NCBI RefSeq assembly: GCF_012927205.1
Contig: NZ_JABBGC010000003.1
Location: 186,001 to 250,000 of the forward strand
DNA length: 64,000 nt
Source: Chitinophaga fulva
Lineage (GTDB): Bacteria > Bacteroidota > Bacteroidia > Chitinophagales > Chitinophagaceae
Reading direction: 5' to 3'
Shown here: one piece after another, positions 40,861 to 49,385 of the stretch
Layout of the letters: each line of letters starts with the position of its first letter
Position numbering within the stretch: the stretch's first letter is position 1
Notes under the pieces: generated by a model
What the model was told of the DNA's origin: nothing
The model's database searches: none
Seen by the model: only the letters and a program-made list of their open reading frames with translations
Position numbers and translations under genes: made by a program

Positions 40861-41241
40861 ATGAAAATAGCCATGGCCGGAGTCCACGTCAACGACCCCC
40901 TGGAAGCTTTTCGCTTTTACACAGAGAAACTGGGCTTTAAAGAGAAAGTCTATATGCCGGAAGCATTGCTGGCCGTTGTTGTATCCCCTGAAGAGCCCGA
41001 AGGCACCACACTGCTGCTGGAACCCTCTCAACATCCGGTAGCCAAAGCCTATCAGGAAGGGCTATACGCAGCAGGAATACCCGCTATCATGCTGGGCACT
41101 AATGATATTACAGCTGAGTACGAACGGCTGACAGCCAAAGGCGTGGTGTTCCGGAAACCTCCCACCAGGGCCGACTGGGGCATAGAAGCGGTTTTCGAGG
41201 ATGAATGCGGGAATTTGATTGCTTTAGGGCAGATTTTTTAA
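40861..41241 (+). CDS. VOC-family protein
   Basis: A 126-residue VOC/glyoxalase-fold protein: MKIAMAGVHVNDPLEAFRFY, TEKLGFKEKVYMPEALLAVV, EGTTLLLEPS, and the C-terminal TRADWGIEAVFEDECGNLIA. The fold binds a divalent metal with His/Glu residues and acts on small molecules; the specific reaction cannot be assigned. It follows the DUF4199 gene by 12 bases. A palindromic hairpin lies right at its stop codon. Confidence 0.9.
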   Translation: MKIAMAGVHVNDPLEAFRFYTEKLGFKEKVYMPEALLAVVVSPEEPEGTTLLLEPSQHPVAKAYQEGLYAAGIPAIMLGTNDITAEYERLTAKGVVFRKPPTRADWGIEAVFEDECGNLIALGQIF

Positions 41242-41265
41242 TCCCAGGGCATGAGCCCTGGGATT
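41240..41265. repeat. Palindromic repeat CCCAGGGC-N4-GCCCTGGG, copy 2 (also a likely terminator)
   Basis: AATCCCAGGGC-ATGA-GCCCTGGGATT, an 11-bp perfect stem at the VOC stop codon, followed by three short ATTTTGG repeats. The inner 20 bases share their outer arms with 28703-28722. It may serve as the terminator here. Confidence 0.65.
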
Positions 41266-41301
41266 TTGGATTTTGGAATTTTGGACATCCGGAAAAATGA
41301 A

Positions 41302-41715
41302 TCAGCAATTCACCATCCATTTGATGCCATATTTGTCCGTCAGGTTGCCGTGCCAATCGCCCCAGAACTGTTTACCGAAAGGCACACCCACCTCACCACC
41401 GGCAGACAGGGCATCGAACGCCTGCTGTGCGGTTTTCTCATCCGGGAAAGTGAGCGACAACGCTACATCTGCGCTGCTGCCTTTTGCTTCTTTACCAGGG
41501 AAAACATCACTGGCGTAAATAGCCAGATCATTAAAATGCAGCCTGCTGTGGAGCACTTTATCACGATAGGCTTCCGGCGCATTCATGTTGGGATTGTCGT
41601 AGCGGGTCCATATTTTAAAAGTGCCGCCCAGCGCTTTGGCATAAAAATTCATTGCTTCTTCACAATTGCCTCCGAACGTGAGGTAGGGTATCAATTCATA
41701 CTTTTTTCCTTCCAT
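41302..41715 (-). CDS. PhnB-like VOC-family protein
   Basis: A 137-residue protein of the PhnB/3-demethylubiquinone methyltransferase-like VOC group. It shows YELIPYLTFGGNCEEAMNFY, AKALGGTFKIWTRYDNPNMN, VLHSRLHFNDLAIYASDVFP, VALSLTFPDEKTAQQAFDAL and FGKQFWGDWHGNLTDKYGIK. The WG..GNLTDKYGI ending is diagnostic for the group. Catalytic function is unknown for most members. It lies downstream of an AraC regulator on the same strand (37-base gap). Confidence 0.92.
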   Translation of the reverse strand: MEGKKYELIPYLTFGGNCEEAMNFYAKALGGTFKIWTRYDNPNMNAPEAYRDKVLHSRLHFNDLAIYASDVFPGKEAKGSSADVALSLTFPDEKTAQQAFDALSAGGEVGVPFGKQFWGDWHGNLTDKYGIKWMVNC

Positions 41716-41752
41716 GACATATATTTTTTACGAAGATGATAAATGCGGGCGA

Positions 41753-42592
41753 TTATAAATTGTACGATTTAGACAGTCGTGCTGCAAGTGCCGGCTGTAT
41801 GACCTGTACAATGGTATACTGCTCCTTCAGGAAATGACGCGGGGGAGTGCCGGAAAGCTGTTTGAATTCGCGGATGAAATGGGACTGATCGTAGAAACCG
41901 CAGCCGTGCGCCACAGCGGTGAGGGATTCATAGCGACAGCTGTACATGGCCAGTATGGCCTTGTTGAACCGCCGTATCTTCAATAGTTCTGTAGGGGTAA
42001 GGCCGGCCACCTGGTTAAAGCGGCGTTCCATTGCTTTATACGAAACACCGAAAACCCGGCAGGCATCAGCCACGGAAACATCCTCCTGTTGCAGCATCCA
42101 GGCGGTGCATTGTTGCAGAAAATGATGGGGGATATTATCAAATTGTAAGCGGCTTAGCAGAAACTGATCGGTGAGCTGTACGCGTTGTTCGTCGGTAGCA
42201 GCTTCAAACAACTGCTCTTCCAGCAGCGAGTAGTCTTTTCCCAGTACATCGGGGAGGCTCCAGAAATCATTGGCCAGCAGGTGAGCGGGGATCCGGAACA
42301 ACGGGTAAGTGCCTCCCAGCCGGAAGCGCACGGAAAACACATGCTGATGGGCTGTTTGAGAGATCCGCAGCGCGTGCTGGCGGATACCGATAATATGAGA
42401 GCCTTTTACCGGCTGACGGGAACCGTCTTTGATGCGGGCATAGTTATCACCGAAATTAAACATCAGCTCGATCGTGCCGTCAGGAATCAGCGATTCCTCG
42501 TCCCGGAAAGGGGGCCTGTCGGCATCAGCTTTCCAGTAACATTCAACATATGGCGCCAGTTGCGGATGAGGTGCAAACTCCCTGTAGATCAT
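41753..42592 (-). CDS. AraC-family transcriptional regulator
   Basis: A 279-residue regulator. The N-terminal DUF6597-like sensing domain begins YREFAPHPQLAPYVECYWKA and has SLIPDGTIELMFNFGD. The C-terminal AraC domain has VADACRVFGVSYKAMERRFN as the first helix-turn-helix and LTAVAHGCGFYDQSHFIREF as the second, closing with FKQLSGTPPRHFLKEQYT. It lies between the hydroxylase-START gene (45 bases upstream) and the PhnB-like gene (downstream) on the same strand, so the three may be one transcript. The effector is unknown. Confidence 0.92.
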   Translation of the reverse strand: MIYREFAPHPQLAPYVECYWKADADRPPFRDEESLIPDGTIELMFNFGDNYARIKDGSRQPVKGSHIIGIRQHALRISQTAHQHVFSVRFRLGGTYPLFRIPAHLLANDFWSLPDVLGKDYSLLEEQLFEAATDEQRVQLTDQFLLSRLQFDNIPHHFLQQCTAWMLQQEDVSVADACRVFGVSYKAMERRFNQVAGLTPTELLKIRRFNKAILAMYSCRYESLTAVAHGCGFYDQSHFIREFKQLSGTPPRHFLKEQYTIVQVIQPALAARLSKSYNL

Positions 42593-42637
42593 TCACCGGA
42601 GGTTTCTCCAAAAATAATCAAATACAGCACAAGTTGA

Positions 42638-43852
42638 TCAACGCTTCTCCAGGATGCTTCTGAAAGTAGACATGGTTTCAAACATGTTATTGCGGACAAT
42701 GGGGTCAGACACCCAGCGTGGTATCCGGGCGCTGCGGTTGGTAGTGATCGTGTAGGTGATCTGCATGGTGTTGTTCCCCAATTCCTCCATCAGCCACTTG
42801 CCCCGGGTGCCGGTGATGCGGGTCACATCACCGGAAATGGGAAACCGGTTGTTCAGCGTGCTTTCGAAGCTGATTTCCCCGGAGTGTTCGTTGCGCATGT
42901 TCAGCCGGAACAACAGGCAACAGTCCTGGTCACCGAAAGGCCAGGGTATGTTGTATTTCAGGTAGGTGATCCATTCCCGGCCTTCATCTACCGGCAGCAC
43001 CTGATAGCTTTTAGCGCGGGCGTTCCACACCACGCCCTGTTGCTGGTCTGTCAGCAGCCGTGCCACAGCGGGAACATCAGACCTGACGGTAAATACCGCT
43101 TTGATTTCCCGTACACTTTCCTCATTACCAGCGGTAATCCATCTTTCGTACAGCGAGATGGATTTATCCCTTTTCACCAACCGGTACTCCCCTTCCGCCT
43201 GCTGGTGCGCATAACCGGCGGCCGACAGACACAACATCAGACAGAGCGTGAACATGGTCCGGAATACCCGGTCCCATATAGTAGAGCTGACACCAAACCC
43301 CAGATCGTCATTTTTATAGTGATGCAGGTGATGGTTGCGCCAGAGCGGCTTAAGCCATTTAAATGGCGGCGCCCAGGCATGGATGGCGTAGTGCATGCTT
43401 CCGTACAACAGGTACCCGGACACAAATCCCGGGAAGAAGACGAACGCATTATTTTTCATGAGGAGATAGAAAATACAGAATAAAACCGAAGAGATAATGA
43501 CACTCGGTACCGGCGGCATAAACAGCCGCTGCCGGTCGCGCGGATATTCGTGATGGTTGCCATGCAACGTATATACCACCCGGCGGATAGCCGGCTGATC
43601 GCTCACCCAATGGAAAATAAACCGGTGCGCCACATATTCAAACAGTGTCCAGTAGAACATAGCGCCGAAGTAAGTCAATACAATACGGAGCAGTGAATAT
43701 CCCAGTGTGGCATGGCTGTAGTAGAGCATATACCCAATAACGGGCAGGTACATACCAAAAATCACCACGGGGTGTGTTTTGGTAAGCATTTCCAGGTAAC
43801 GGCTTTTAAAAAGCCGTGCCTGCCCTTTGTTATGCACTTTTTCAAATTTCAT
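42638..43852 (-). CDS. Fatty acid hydroxylase/sterol desaturase fused to a START-like lipid-binding domain
   Basis: A 404-residue fusion, starting at 43852 (MKFEKVHNKGQARLF); upstream in-frame sequence is not conserved. Residues 1-198 are a membrane di-iron hydroxylase with histidine clusters HRFIFHW (76-82), HGNHHEYPRD (97-106), HYAIHAW (154-160) and HHLHHYKND (174-182), as in FA2H/Scs7-type enzymes that hydroxylate lipid acyl chains. A hydrophobic segment (MFTLCLMLCLSAAGYAHQQA, about 200-219) looks like a signal peptide and leads into a START-like domain (about 220-404: YRLVKRDKSISLYERWITAG, then VVWNARAKSYQVLP). The domain pair is unusual. Nothing indicates a frameshift. Confidence 0.85.
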   Translation of the reverse strand: MKFEKVHNKGQARLFKSRYLEMLTKTHPVVIFGMYLPVIGYMLYYSHATLGYSLLRIVLTYFGAMFYWTLFEYVAHRFIFHWVSDQPAIRRVVYTLHGNHHEYPRDRQRLFMPPVPSVIISSVLFCIFYLLMKNNAFVFFPGFVSGYLLYGSMHYAIHAWAPPFKWLKPLWRNHHLHHYKNDDLGFGVSSTIWDRVFRTMFTLCLMLCLSAAGYAHQQAEGEYRLVKRDKSISLYERWITAGNEESVREIKAVFTVRSDVPAVARLLTDQQQGVVWNARAKSYQVLPVDEGREWITYLKYNIPWPFGDQDCCLLFRLNMRNEHSGEISFESTLNNRFPISGDVTRITGTRGKWLMEELGNNTMQITYTITTNRSARIPRWVSDPIVRNNMFETMSTFRSILEKR

Positions 43853-44069
43853 GATGTGTTGTTTATGGACGGTACAAAAATGCAATGTCCCGGCAGGCTG
43901 GCCGCCCATTTTTTGTCGAGTTGTCAGATAACTGGGTTGAACCGTCAATGTATAATTCCCGAATGCGTAAACTTTTTTCCCGATCGGATGGTGCAACTTC
44001 TTTTTGCTGATAGAATTTTGCGCCCGGGATTGTCATTTTGTCTCTTTAGATCAATATTATAACACAACA

Positions 44070-46511
44070 ATGGTCAAAAAATTATCAGCATTAGTAGTAA
44101 TGCTCTTCAGCATAATAGCCGGTGTAAGCGCCCAGAGCGGCACCGGAGGCATTAAAGGAAATATTGTCACCAATGAAGGAGAAGCAGCCGCTTTCGTGAG
44201 TGTACGCATAGAACAACACAGCAGAGGCACCGTTACCGATGGTAAAGGCGACTTCGCTTTCCGCCGCCTGGAGCCGGGGAAATATGTATTACAGGTGTCC
44301 CTGCTGGGGTACGAACCTATGGCTGAGACGGTAACGGTAACGGCTAACCAGACCGCCACCGTACATTTGAAGCTGCAGGTGTCTAAAACACAACTGTCGG
44401 AAGTGACCGTAGTAGGCGGACAGAACAAACTGGCCAACAAGGAAAGTGATTATATCGCACGCCTGCCCATCAAAAACCTGGAGAACCCACAAGTATACAA
44501 TGTAGTGGGTAAAGAACTGATGAAAGAACAGGTGATCAGCAATTTTGACGACGCGCTGAGAAATGCGCCCGGCGTAACCCGGCTATGGTCTTCCACCGGC
44601 CGTGGCGGTGATGGCGCCGGCTACTTCACTATGCGTGGTTTTGCGGTACAGCCTACCATGGTCAACGGTATTGCGGGCATCTCCAACGGCAGCCCTGATC
44701 CGGCTGACATCGAACGGATTGAAACCATCAAAGGCCCGTCCGGCACACTGTTTGGCAGCAGCCTCATTTCTTTCGGCGGCCTGATCAACATCGTCACTAA
44801 AAAACCTTACGACATATTCGGTGGTGAAATTAGCTACACCGGCGGTACCTATGGCCTGAACCGCGTTACCGCCGATATCAATACGCCACTGAACAAAGAT
44901 AAATCTGCTATCCTGCGCACAAATGCGGCCTACCATTCCGAAGGCAGCTACCAGGATGCCGGCTTCAAACGCTCCTGGTTCCTGGCTCCCAGCCTCTCCT
45001 ACCGCGTGAATGACCGCCTGTCTTTCCTCGTGAACACTGAATTCTATAGCGGTGAGAGCACCAACCCGACGATGATATTCCTGAACCGCCGCCGTCAGCT
45101 GATTGCCAGAACACCGGACCAGCTGGGCATCGACTTCACCCGGTCTTTCACCAGCAATGATATCACCATGAAAACACCGTCCGTGAACCTTTTCGGTCAG
45201 GCTAACTATAAGCTGTCTGATAAGTGGACTTCACAGACTACCGTTTCCAGAAGCACCCGCCGCAGCAACGGCTACTACTCTTACGTGATGTTCCTCGATC
45301 AGGGCGACGCTTCTGTACAGAAGCCAAACGATACCTTGTTGAGCCGCTATGTAACGCATCAGAACTCTACCACCACCGCTACGGACGTTCAACAGAACTT
45401 CATCGGTGATTTCAAAATCGGGAGCCTGCGCAACCGGCTCGTAGCAGGACTGGACTTCCTGAGCCAGTATACTGAAAACGACAACTCACCTTACATCCTC
45501 TTTGACCTGGTAAATGCCGTAAATCCGAAAGACCCGCGCTACTCCCAGCTCAGCAAAGCCGCTGTAGACGCCCGCCTGGCACAGGTAAAAGACGGACAGG
45601 TGAGAAATGCCACCACTAACTATACTTACAGCGCTTACGTATCAGACGTGCTGAATATCACCGATCAGCTGATTGCCATGGCCAGCTTGCGTGTGGACCA
45701 CTTCGTTACCAAACCGACCAAGAACTACGTGACCGGCGAGAAAAGCAATGATGATTTCAGCCAGACCTCTGTCTCCCCGAAATTTGGTTTGATATACCAG
45801 GTGGTAAAAGATAAAGTGAGCCTGTTTGCCAACTATATGAACGGTTTTAAGAACTCTGCTCCGGTGACACAGTCGCTGTCTGAATACAGCGGCGTACTGA
45901 AACCGCAACAGGCCAATCAGTTTGAAGGCGGGGTGAAACTGAATGTGCTTAACAACAAACTGAGCATGAGCGCCAGCTACTATAACATTCTTGTTACCAA
46001 TATGACACGCAGCATTGACGTGGAAAAAGGTGGTAACCGCTACAACGTCACTATACAGGACGGATCTCAGCGCAGCAAGGGTGTGGAAGTAGACCTGATC
46101 GCCAATCCGTTGCCGGGATTAAACATTGTGGCCGGATATGGTTACAACGACAGCAAAATGGTGAAATCCGATTCCAGTGTACTGGACCGTCGCCCTACCA
46201 GTGCTGGTCCGGAGCATGTGGCCAACTGGTGGGTGAGCTATACCGCCACCAGCGGTAAACTGCACGGCCTTGGTCTCGGTTTCGGAGGCAACTACGGCAG
46301 CGAAAACATGATCACCAATTCCAAGGCGACCGGTGTATTCACACTGCCTTCTTATGTAGTGCTGAATGCAGGTGTATTCTACCAGGTAAATGCATACCGT
46401 ATCGCTTTGAAACTGGACAACATCACTGACAAAGCATACTACAGCGGATGGACGACCGTGGAAAGAATGATGCCCCGCCGCTTCTCTGCCAGTGTGGCTT
46501 TTAAATTCTAA
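44070..46511 (+). CDS. TonB-dependent siderophore-type receptor
   Basis: An outer-membrane receptor of 813 residues, starting at 44070 (MVKKLSALVVMLFSIIAGVS) to give a normal signal peptide. An N-terminal carboxypeptidase-like domain (GTGGIKGNIVTNEGEAAAFV, then LLGYEPMAETVTVTANQTA) is followed by the plug (DALRNAPGVTRLWSSTGRGG, then FTMRGFAVQPTMVNG, then IERIETIKGPSGTLFGSSL) and a 22-strand-type barrel ending in VAFKF. The plug sequence is typical of ferric-siderophore receptors. There is no STN domain and no nearby sigma/FecR, so it is probably controlled by iron status through another regulator. A terminator follows. Confidence 0.93.
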   Translation: MVKKLSALVVMLFSIIAGVSAQSGTGGIKGNIVTNEGEAAAFVSVRIEQHSRGTVTDGKGDFAFRRLEPGKYVLQVSLLGYEPMAETVTVTANQTATVHLKLQVSKTQLSEVTVVGGQNKLANKESDYIARLPIKNLENPQVYNVVGKELMKEQVISNFDDALRNAPGVTRLWSSTGRGGDGAGYFTMRGFAVQPTMVNGIAGISNGSPDPADIERIETIKGPSGTLFGSSLISFGGLINIVTKKPYDIFGGEISYTGGTYGLNRVTADINTPLNKDKSAILRTNAAYHSEGSYQDAGFKRSWFLAPSLSYRVNDRLSFLVNTEFYSGESTNPTMIFLNRRRQLIARTPDQLGIDFTRSFTSNDITMKTPSVNLFGQANYKLSDKWTSQTTVSRSTRRSNGYYSYVMFLDQGDASVQKPNDTLLSRYVTHQNSTTTATDVQQNFIGDFKIGSLRNRLVAGLDFLSQYTENDNSPYILFDLVNAVNPKDPRYSQLSKAAVDARLAQVKDGQVRNATTNYTYSAYVSDVLNITDQLIAMASLRVDHFVTKPTKNYVTGEKSNDDFSQTSVSPKFGLIYQVVKDKVSLFANYMNGFKNSAPVTQSLSEYSGVLKPQQANQFEGGVKLNVLNNKLSMSASYYNILVTNMTRSIDVEKGGNRYNVTIQDGSQRSKGVEVDLIANPLPGLNIVAGYGYNDSKMVKSDSSVLDRRPTSAGPEHVANWWVSYTATSGKLHGLGLGFGGNYGSENMITNSKATGVFTLPSYVVLNAGVFYQVNAYRIALKLDNITDKAYYSGWTTVERMMPRRFSASVAFKF

Positions 46512-46536
46512 ACCTTACAATCAATTTCAATAACAG

Positions 46537-46565
46537 GCCGGTGTGTTTCCACACCGGCTTTTTTT
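46537..46565 (+). terminator. Rho-independent terminator after the siderophore receptor
   Basis: A 9-bp perfect stem GCCGGTGTG / CACACCGGC with loop TTTC is followed by seven T. The T-run overlaps the stop codon of the convergent DUF4260 gene. Confidence 0.9.
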
Positions 46566-46935
46566 ATGCTGTTCGTTTAGCCTTCGGGCCTATCTCCCCC
46601 AGATGCGTGTCTTTGAAGCCGGTCAGGTATTTCAGGCCATAACCAAAGACCCTGTCCATACAGGAGTGGGCAAACAGGATGATGCCGGTGAAGACAAGCC
46701 AGTCAAGCCTCAGCGTATAGCCGGCCAGGTATACCAGCAGGGCAATACCTTTATGGTGAAAGAAGTTGTACACCCAGGCGCCCACTTTGTTGCCCGCCAG
46801 ATAACCGACCATACTGAGGTCCGGCAGCAGCAGACATGCGGGGAAGAGCCACCAGGCATAGGGAGACTGTACATTAAAAAGTACAACGGCGGCCAGGAAC
46901 ATGGCAATTTCTTCGAGATTCAACAATGTTTTCAT
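46564..46935 (-). CDS. DUF4260 membrane protein
   Basis: A 123-residue protein with four hydrophobic segments: EIAMFLAAVVLFNVQSPYAW, WLFPACLLLPDLSMVGYLAG, GIALLVYLAGYTLRLDWLVF and LVFTGIILFAHSCMDRVFGY. The pattern LLPDLSMVGYLAGNKVGAWV, then YNFFHHKG and AHSCMDRVFGYGLKY, is the DUF4260 signature (YybI-like). Function is unknown. It is divergent from the DUF92 gene; the 52-base intergenic region carries back-to-back -7 elements. Confidence 0.88.
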   Translation of the reverse strand: MKTLLNLEEIAMFLAAVVLFNVQSPYAWWLFPACLLLPDLSMVGYLAGNKVGAWVYNFFHHKGIALLVYLAGYTLRLDWLVFTGIILFAHSCMDRVFGYGLKYLTGFKDTHLGEIGPKAKRTA

Positions 46936-46952
46936 ATAAAATTTTCAGGCAG

Positions 46953-46974
46953 CAAAAGTAATTAATTAGTTTTG
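46953..46974. promoter_or_regulatory. Back-to-back -7 elements for the DUF4260 and DUF92 genes
   Basis: TACTTTTG on the minus strand (46953-46960) faces away from TAGTTTTG on the plus strand (46967-46974), with 6 bases between. Together the 22 bases form a near-perfect inverted repeat centred on AATTAATT. Each predicts a start 10-15 bases before its ATG. Confidence 0.6.
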
Positions 46975-46987
46975 CTGACCTCGATTT

Positions 46988-47713
46988 ATGAATACGATGT
47001 TTCAGTATTACGGCCTCTTTATTTTCCTGCTGGCAAGCTTTATGGTGGTCTGTATCCGGACCGGCAAACTGTCTGTTCCTGCGGCCATGGCGGCCGGTCT
47101 TACCGGGCTGCTGGTCTTTGCCGGCGCGGGATATCCAGGCATAGCCATGCTGGGCACTTTCTTTGTGTTGGGCACACTGGCCACCTCCCATAAAAAAAAT
47201 GTCAAAGCGGCTATTACCGCAGAAGGCGCACATCCTGAAAAGCGGAAAGCCAGCCAGGTATTTGCCAACGGTGGTGCCGCCGCCCTGATGGCATTGATGA
47301 TGGTGATAGATCCGCTGCATGGTGGGCTGTATGAACTGATGCTCGCAGGTAGCCTGGCCTCTGCCACCGCTGATACCCTGTCGTCTGAACTGGGCACCGT
47401 TTACGGCCGTCGCTTTTTTAATATTCTTACTTTCAGAAAAGAGCCGAAAGGGCTGGATGGCGTCGTGAGCCTGGAAGGCACGCTGCTGGGGGCTGCCGGC
47501 GCCGCGGTGATTGCCGTCGTATATGCGTTGGCGGAAGAGTTCGACCAACGTATGGCCTTTATCGTGATCGCCGGTATATTGGGAAACCTGATGGATTCTG
47601 TATTGGGCGCCGCGCTGGAGCGTAAACATTATATCGGCAACGATGCCGTGAACTTTGGCAACACCCTGTTTGCCGCACTGGTAGCCGGCGTATGCAGCTG
47701 GTTATGGTGGTAA
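46988..47713 (+). CDS. DUF92/TMEM19-family membrane protein
   Basis: A 241-residue integral membrane protein with about six helices. The family motifs are visible: KRKASQVFANGGAAALMALM, AGSLASATADTLSSELGTVY, GLDGVVSLEGTLLGAAGAAV, AGILGNLMDSVLGAALERKH and a final VNFGNTLFAALVAG. DUF92 proteins include plant VTE6-like phytyl-phosphate kinases and prokaryotic relatives, so a polyprenyl or lipid-phosphate role is possible, but not shown here. The gene has its own promoter and is followed by a terminator shared with the convergent oxidoreductase. Confidence 0.9.
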   Translation: MNTMFQYYGLFIFLLASFMVVCIRTGKLSVPAAMAAGLTGLLVFAGAGYPGIAMLGTFFVLGTLATSHKKNVKAAITAEGAHPEKRKASQVFANGGAAALMALMMVIDPLHGGLYELMLAGSLASATADTLSSELGTVYGRRFFNILTFRKEPKGLDGVVSLEGTLLGAAGAAVIAVVYALAEEFDQRMAFIVIAGILGNLMDSVLGAALERKHYIGNDAVNFGNTLFAALVAGVCSWLWW

Positions 47714-47719
47714 AGAAAA

Positions 47720-47739
47720 AGCCCGCACAAAGGCGGGCT
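47720..47739. terminator. Bidirectional terminator between DUF92 and Gfo/Idh genes
   Basis: A 7-bp perfect stem AGCCCGC / GCGGGCT with loop ACAAAG. The T-run is better on the minus strand (TTTTTCTTTA), so it mainly ends the Gfo/Idh transcript, whose stop lies at 47749. Confidence 0.75.
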
Positions 47740-47748
47740 TGCATTTGT

Positions 47749-48831
47749 TTATAACGTTACGATCTTTCCGGTACGGACAGACTCATCGCACGCGAAGGCG
47801 ATGCGCAGACTGTTCACCGCATCCTGTATATGGTCTGTCAGATCTGTATTTTCGCGGATAGCCTTCAGGAAATACCGCTGTTCGCGGTTGCACAGCTCCT
47901 GGTGGTCCGGTTCATCTTCCATGTTGATCCAGGTATCTTCTTTTGCAAACTCCCCTTTTTCATTGAGCGCAGCATGATGCAGCCGCAGGGATTCCGTTTT
48001 CGTATGTGCCTCGATGTTATCTGAGTTGCCTGTGCTGCCGGATTCTTTGGCAACGATAGACACACAGCCCTGCGGGCCGATCACATCTTTCACAAAGAAA
48101 GCCGTTTCACTGATCATCGGTCCCCATCCTGCTTCGTACCAGCCTACAGAGCCGTCTTCAAAGCGGATCTGCAACTGACCGTAGTTGTAGTTGTCGGCCG
48201 GGATATCGTTGGACAGCCGTGCGCCGATAGCGCTTACCTGTACCGGTTTAGAGCGGGTCATCTGGCACATCACATCGATGTAGTGTACGCCACAATCCAC
48301 GATAGGGCTCAGGCTTTGCAGCAGGTTGCGGTGTACGCCCCATTTGCTGCCGGAGCTTTGTTGGTTGAGATTCATGCGCATCACCAGTGGTTTGCCCAGC
48401 TGGTGCGCTATTTCCACGAAACGTTCCCAGGAAGGGTGATGCCGCAGGATATATCCTACCACCAGTTTTTTGCCAGCCTTATGTGCAGCTGCCGCTACTC
48501 GTTCAGCGCCGGCCACTGAATCTGCCAGCGGTTTTTCTATGAATACATGACAACCGCTTTCCAGTGCTTTGATCGCATAGCTTTCGTGTGTATCAGGATA
48601 GGTGGAGATGCAGACAGCATCCGGCCGGGTGGCTGCCAGTGCCTCTTCGTAGTTGCTGTACAGCGTGTAACCGCCGCCCAGTTTATCATTCAATACCTGC
48701 TTGCTGGAGCCGGTAGATACAATACCACAGATGTCGAAGCCCTCCAGGGTATGGTAGGCCACCGCGTGTGACGTGCCCATATTGCCACAGCCCACTACGA
48801 GTACCCGTAAAGGTTGTACGTTTTCTGCCAT
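47749..48831 (-). CDS. Gfo/Idh/MocA-family oxidoreductase
   Basis: A 360-residue NAD(P)-dependent sugar dehydrogenase-like protein. The N-terminal Rossmann fold begins RVLVVGCGNMGTSHAVAYH, with the catalytic-lysine motif FIEKPLADS. The C-terminal domain includes QSLSPIVDCGVHYIDVMCQM with the conserved Asp/His pair. The family oxidises or reduces sugars, inositols and glycosides; the substrate is not predictable and no sugar gene is adjacent. There is no export signal. It is a single gene with its own terminator. Confidence 0.93.
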   Translation of the reverse strand: MAENVQPLRVLVVGCGNMGTSHAVAYHTLEGFDICGIVSTGSSKQVLNDKLGGGYTLYSNYEEALAATRPDAVCISTYPDTHESYAIKALESGCHVFIEKPLADSVAGAERVAAAAHKAGKKLVVGYILRHHPSWERFVEIAHQLGKPLVMRMNLNQQSSGSKWGVHRNLLQSLSPIVDCGVHYIDVMCQMTRSKPVQVSAIGARLSNDIPADNYNYGQLQIRFEDGSVGWYEAGWGPMISETAFFVKDVIGPQGCVSIVAKESGSTGNSDNIEAHTKTESLRLHHAALNEKGEFAKEDTWINMEDEPDHQELCNREQRYFLKAIRENTDLTDHIQDAVNSLRIAFACDESVRTGKIVTL

Positions 48832-48925
48832 GAGATAAATTTCCGGTTTAGTTTTTCATCAATCCCGGTAAGATACAGTGCAATGCAGTGATTTACAAGC
48901 AGAATTTTATGCAGCACAGAAATCT

Positions 48926-48933
48926 TACTTTTG
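48926..48933 (+). promoter_or_regulatory. -7 element (TACTTTTG) of the YjbQ gene
   Basis: A perfect TAnnTTTG, 16 bases upstream of the ATG at 48950, giving a leader of roughly 10 bases. No clear -33 element is seen. Confidence 0.6.
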
Positions 48934-48949
48934 CAGGAAATACAGAAGC

Positions 48950-49378
48950 ATGGAAATTTTTCAGCAGGCATTGCGTTTAAAAGCCCGTCCCAGGGGGTTT
49001 CACCTGATCACGCACGAAGTGGTGCAGGCCTTTCCCCAGATAGGCACGTTGCAGTCTGGTATGTTGCAGGTATTTATCCAGCACACGTCTGCCGGGTTGA
49101 CGATCAACGAAAATGCAGACCCTACTGTACGCGTGGATTTTGAAACGTATTTTAATAAAGCGGTTCCGGAGAATGATCCGGATTATGAGCATAATGATGA
49201 AGGACCGGACGATATGCCTGCGCATCTGAAATCATCCCTGCTGGGCTGTTCGGTAATGATCCCCATTCACCACGGCCGGCTGGCGCTGGGCACATGGCAG
49301 GGCATCTACCTGTGTGAACACAGGGATTATGGCGGGCCCCGCAACCTGGTGCTGACCGCATGGGGCAAGCCGATGTAG
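48950..49378 (+). CDS. YjbQ-family protein (secondary thiamine-phosphate synthase-like)
   Basis: A 142-residue UPF0047/YjbQ protein, starting at 48950 (MEIFQQALRLKARPRGFHLI). Conserved features are LQVFIQHTSAGLTINENADP, HLKSSLLGCSVMIPIHHGRL, and LGTWQGIYLCEHRDYGGPRN. YjbQ proteins have weak thiamine-phosphate synthase activity in vitro, and their real role is unresolved. It stands alone with its own promoter, so no pathway context is available. Confidence 0.93.
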   Translation: MEIFQQALRLKARPRGFHLITHEVVQAFPQIGTLQSGMLQVFIQHTSAGLTINENADPTVRVDFETYFNKAVPENDPDYEHNDEGPDDMPAHLKSSLLGCSVMIPIHHGRLALGTWQGIYLCEHRDYGGPRNLVLTAWGKPM

Positions 49379-49385
49379 TGATCTG

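Noticed and set aside
42884..43483. A 199-codon plus-strand frame
   Set aside because: Antisense of the hydroxylase-START gene, whose histidine clusters are clear.
46874..47629. A 251-codon minus-strand frame
   Set aside because: Antisense of the DUF92 gene, which has clear family motifs and its own promoter.
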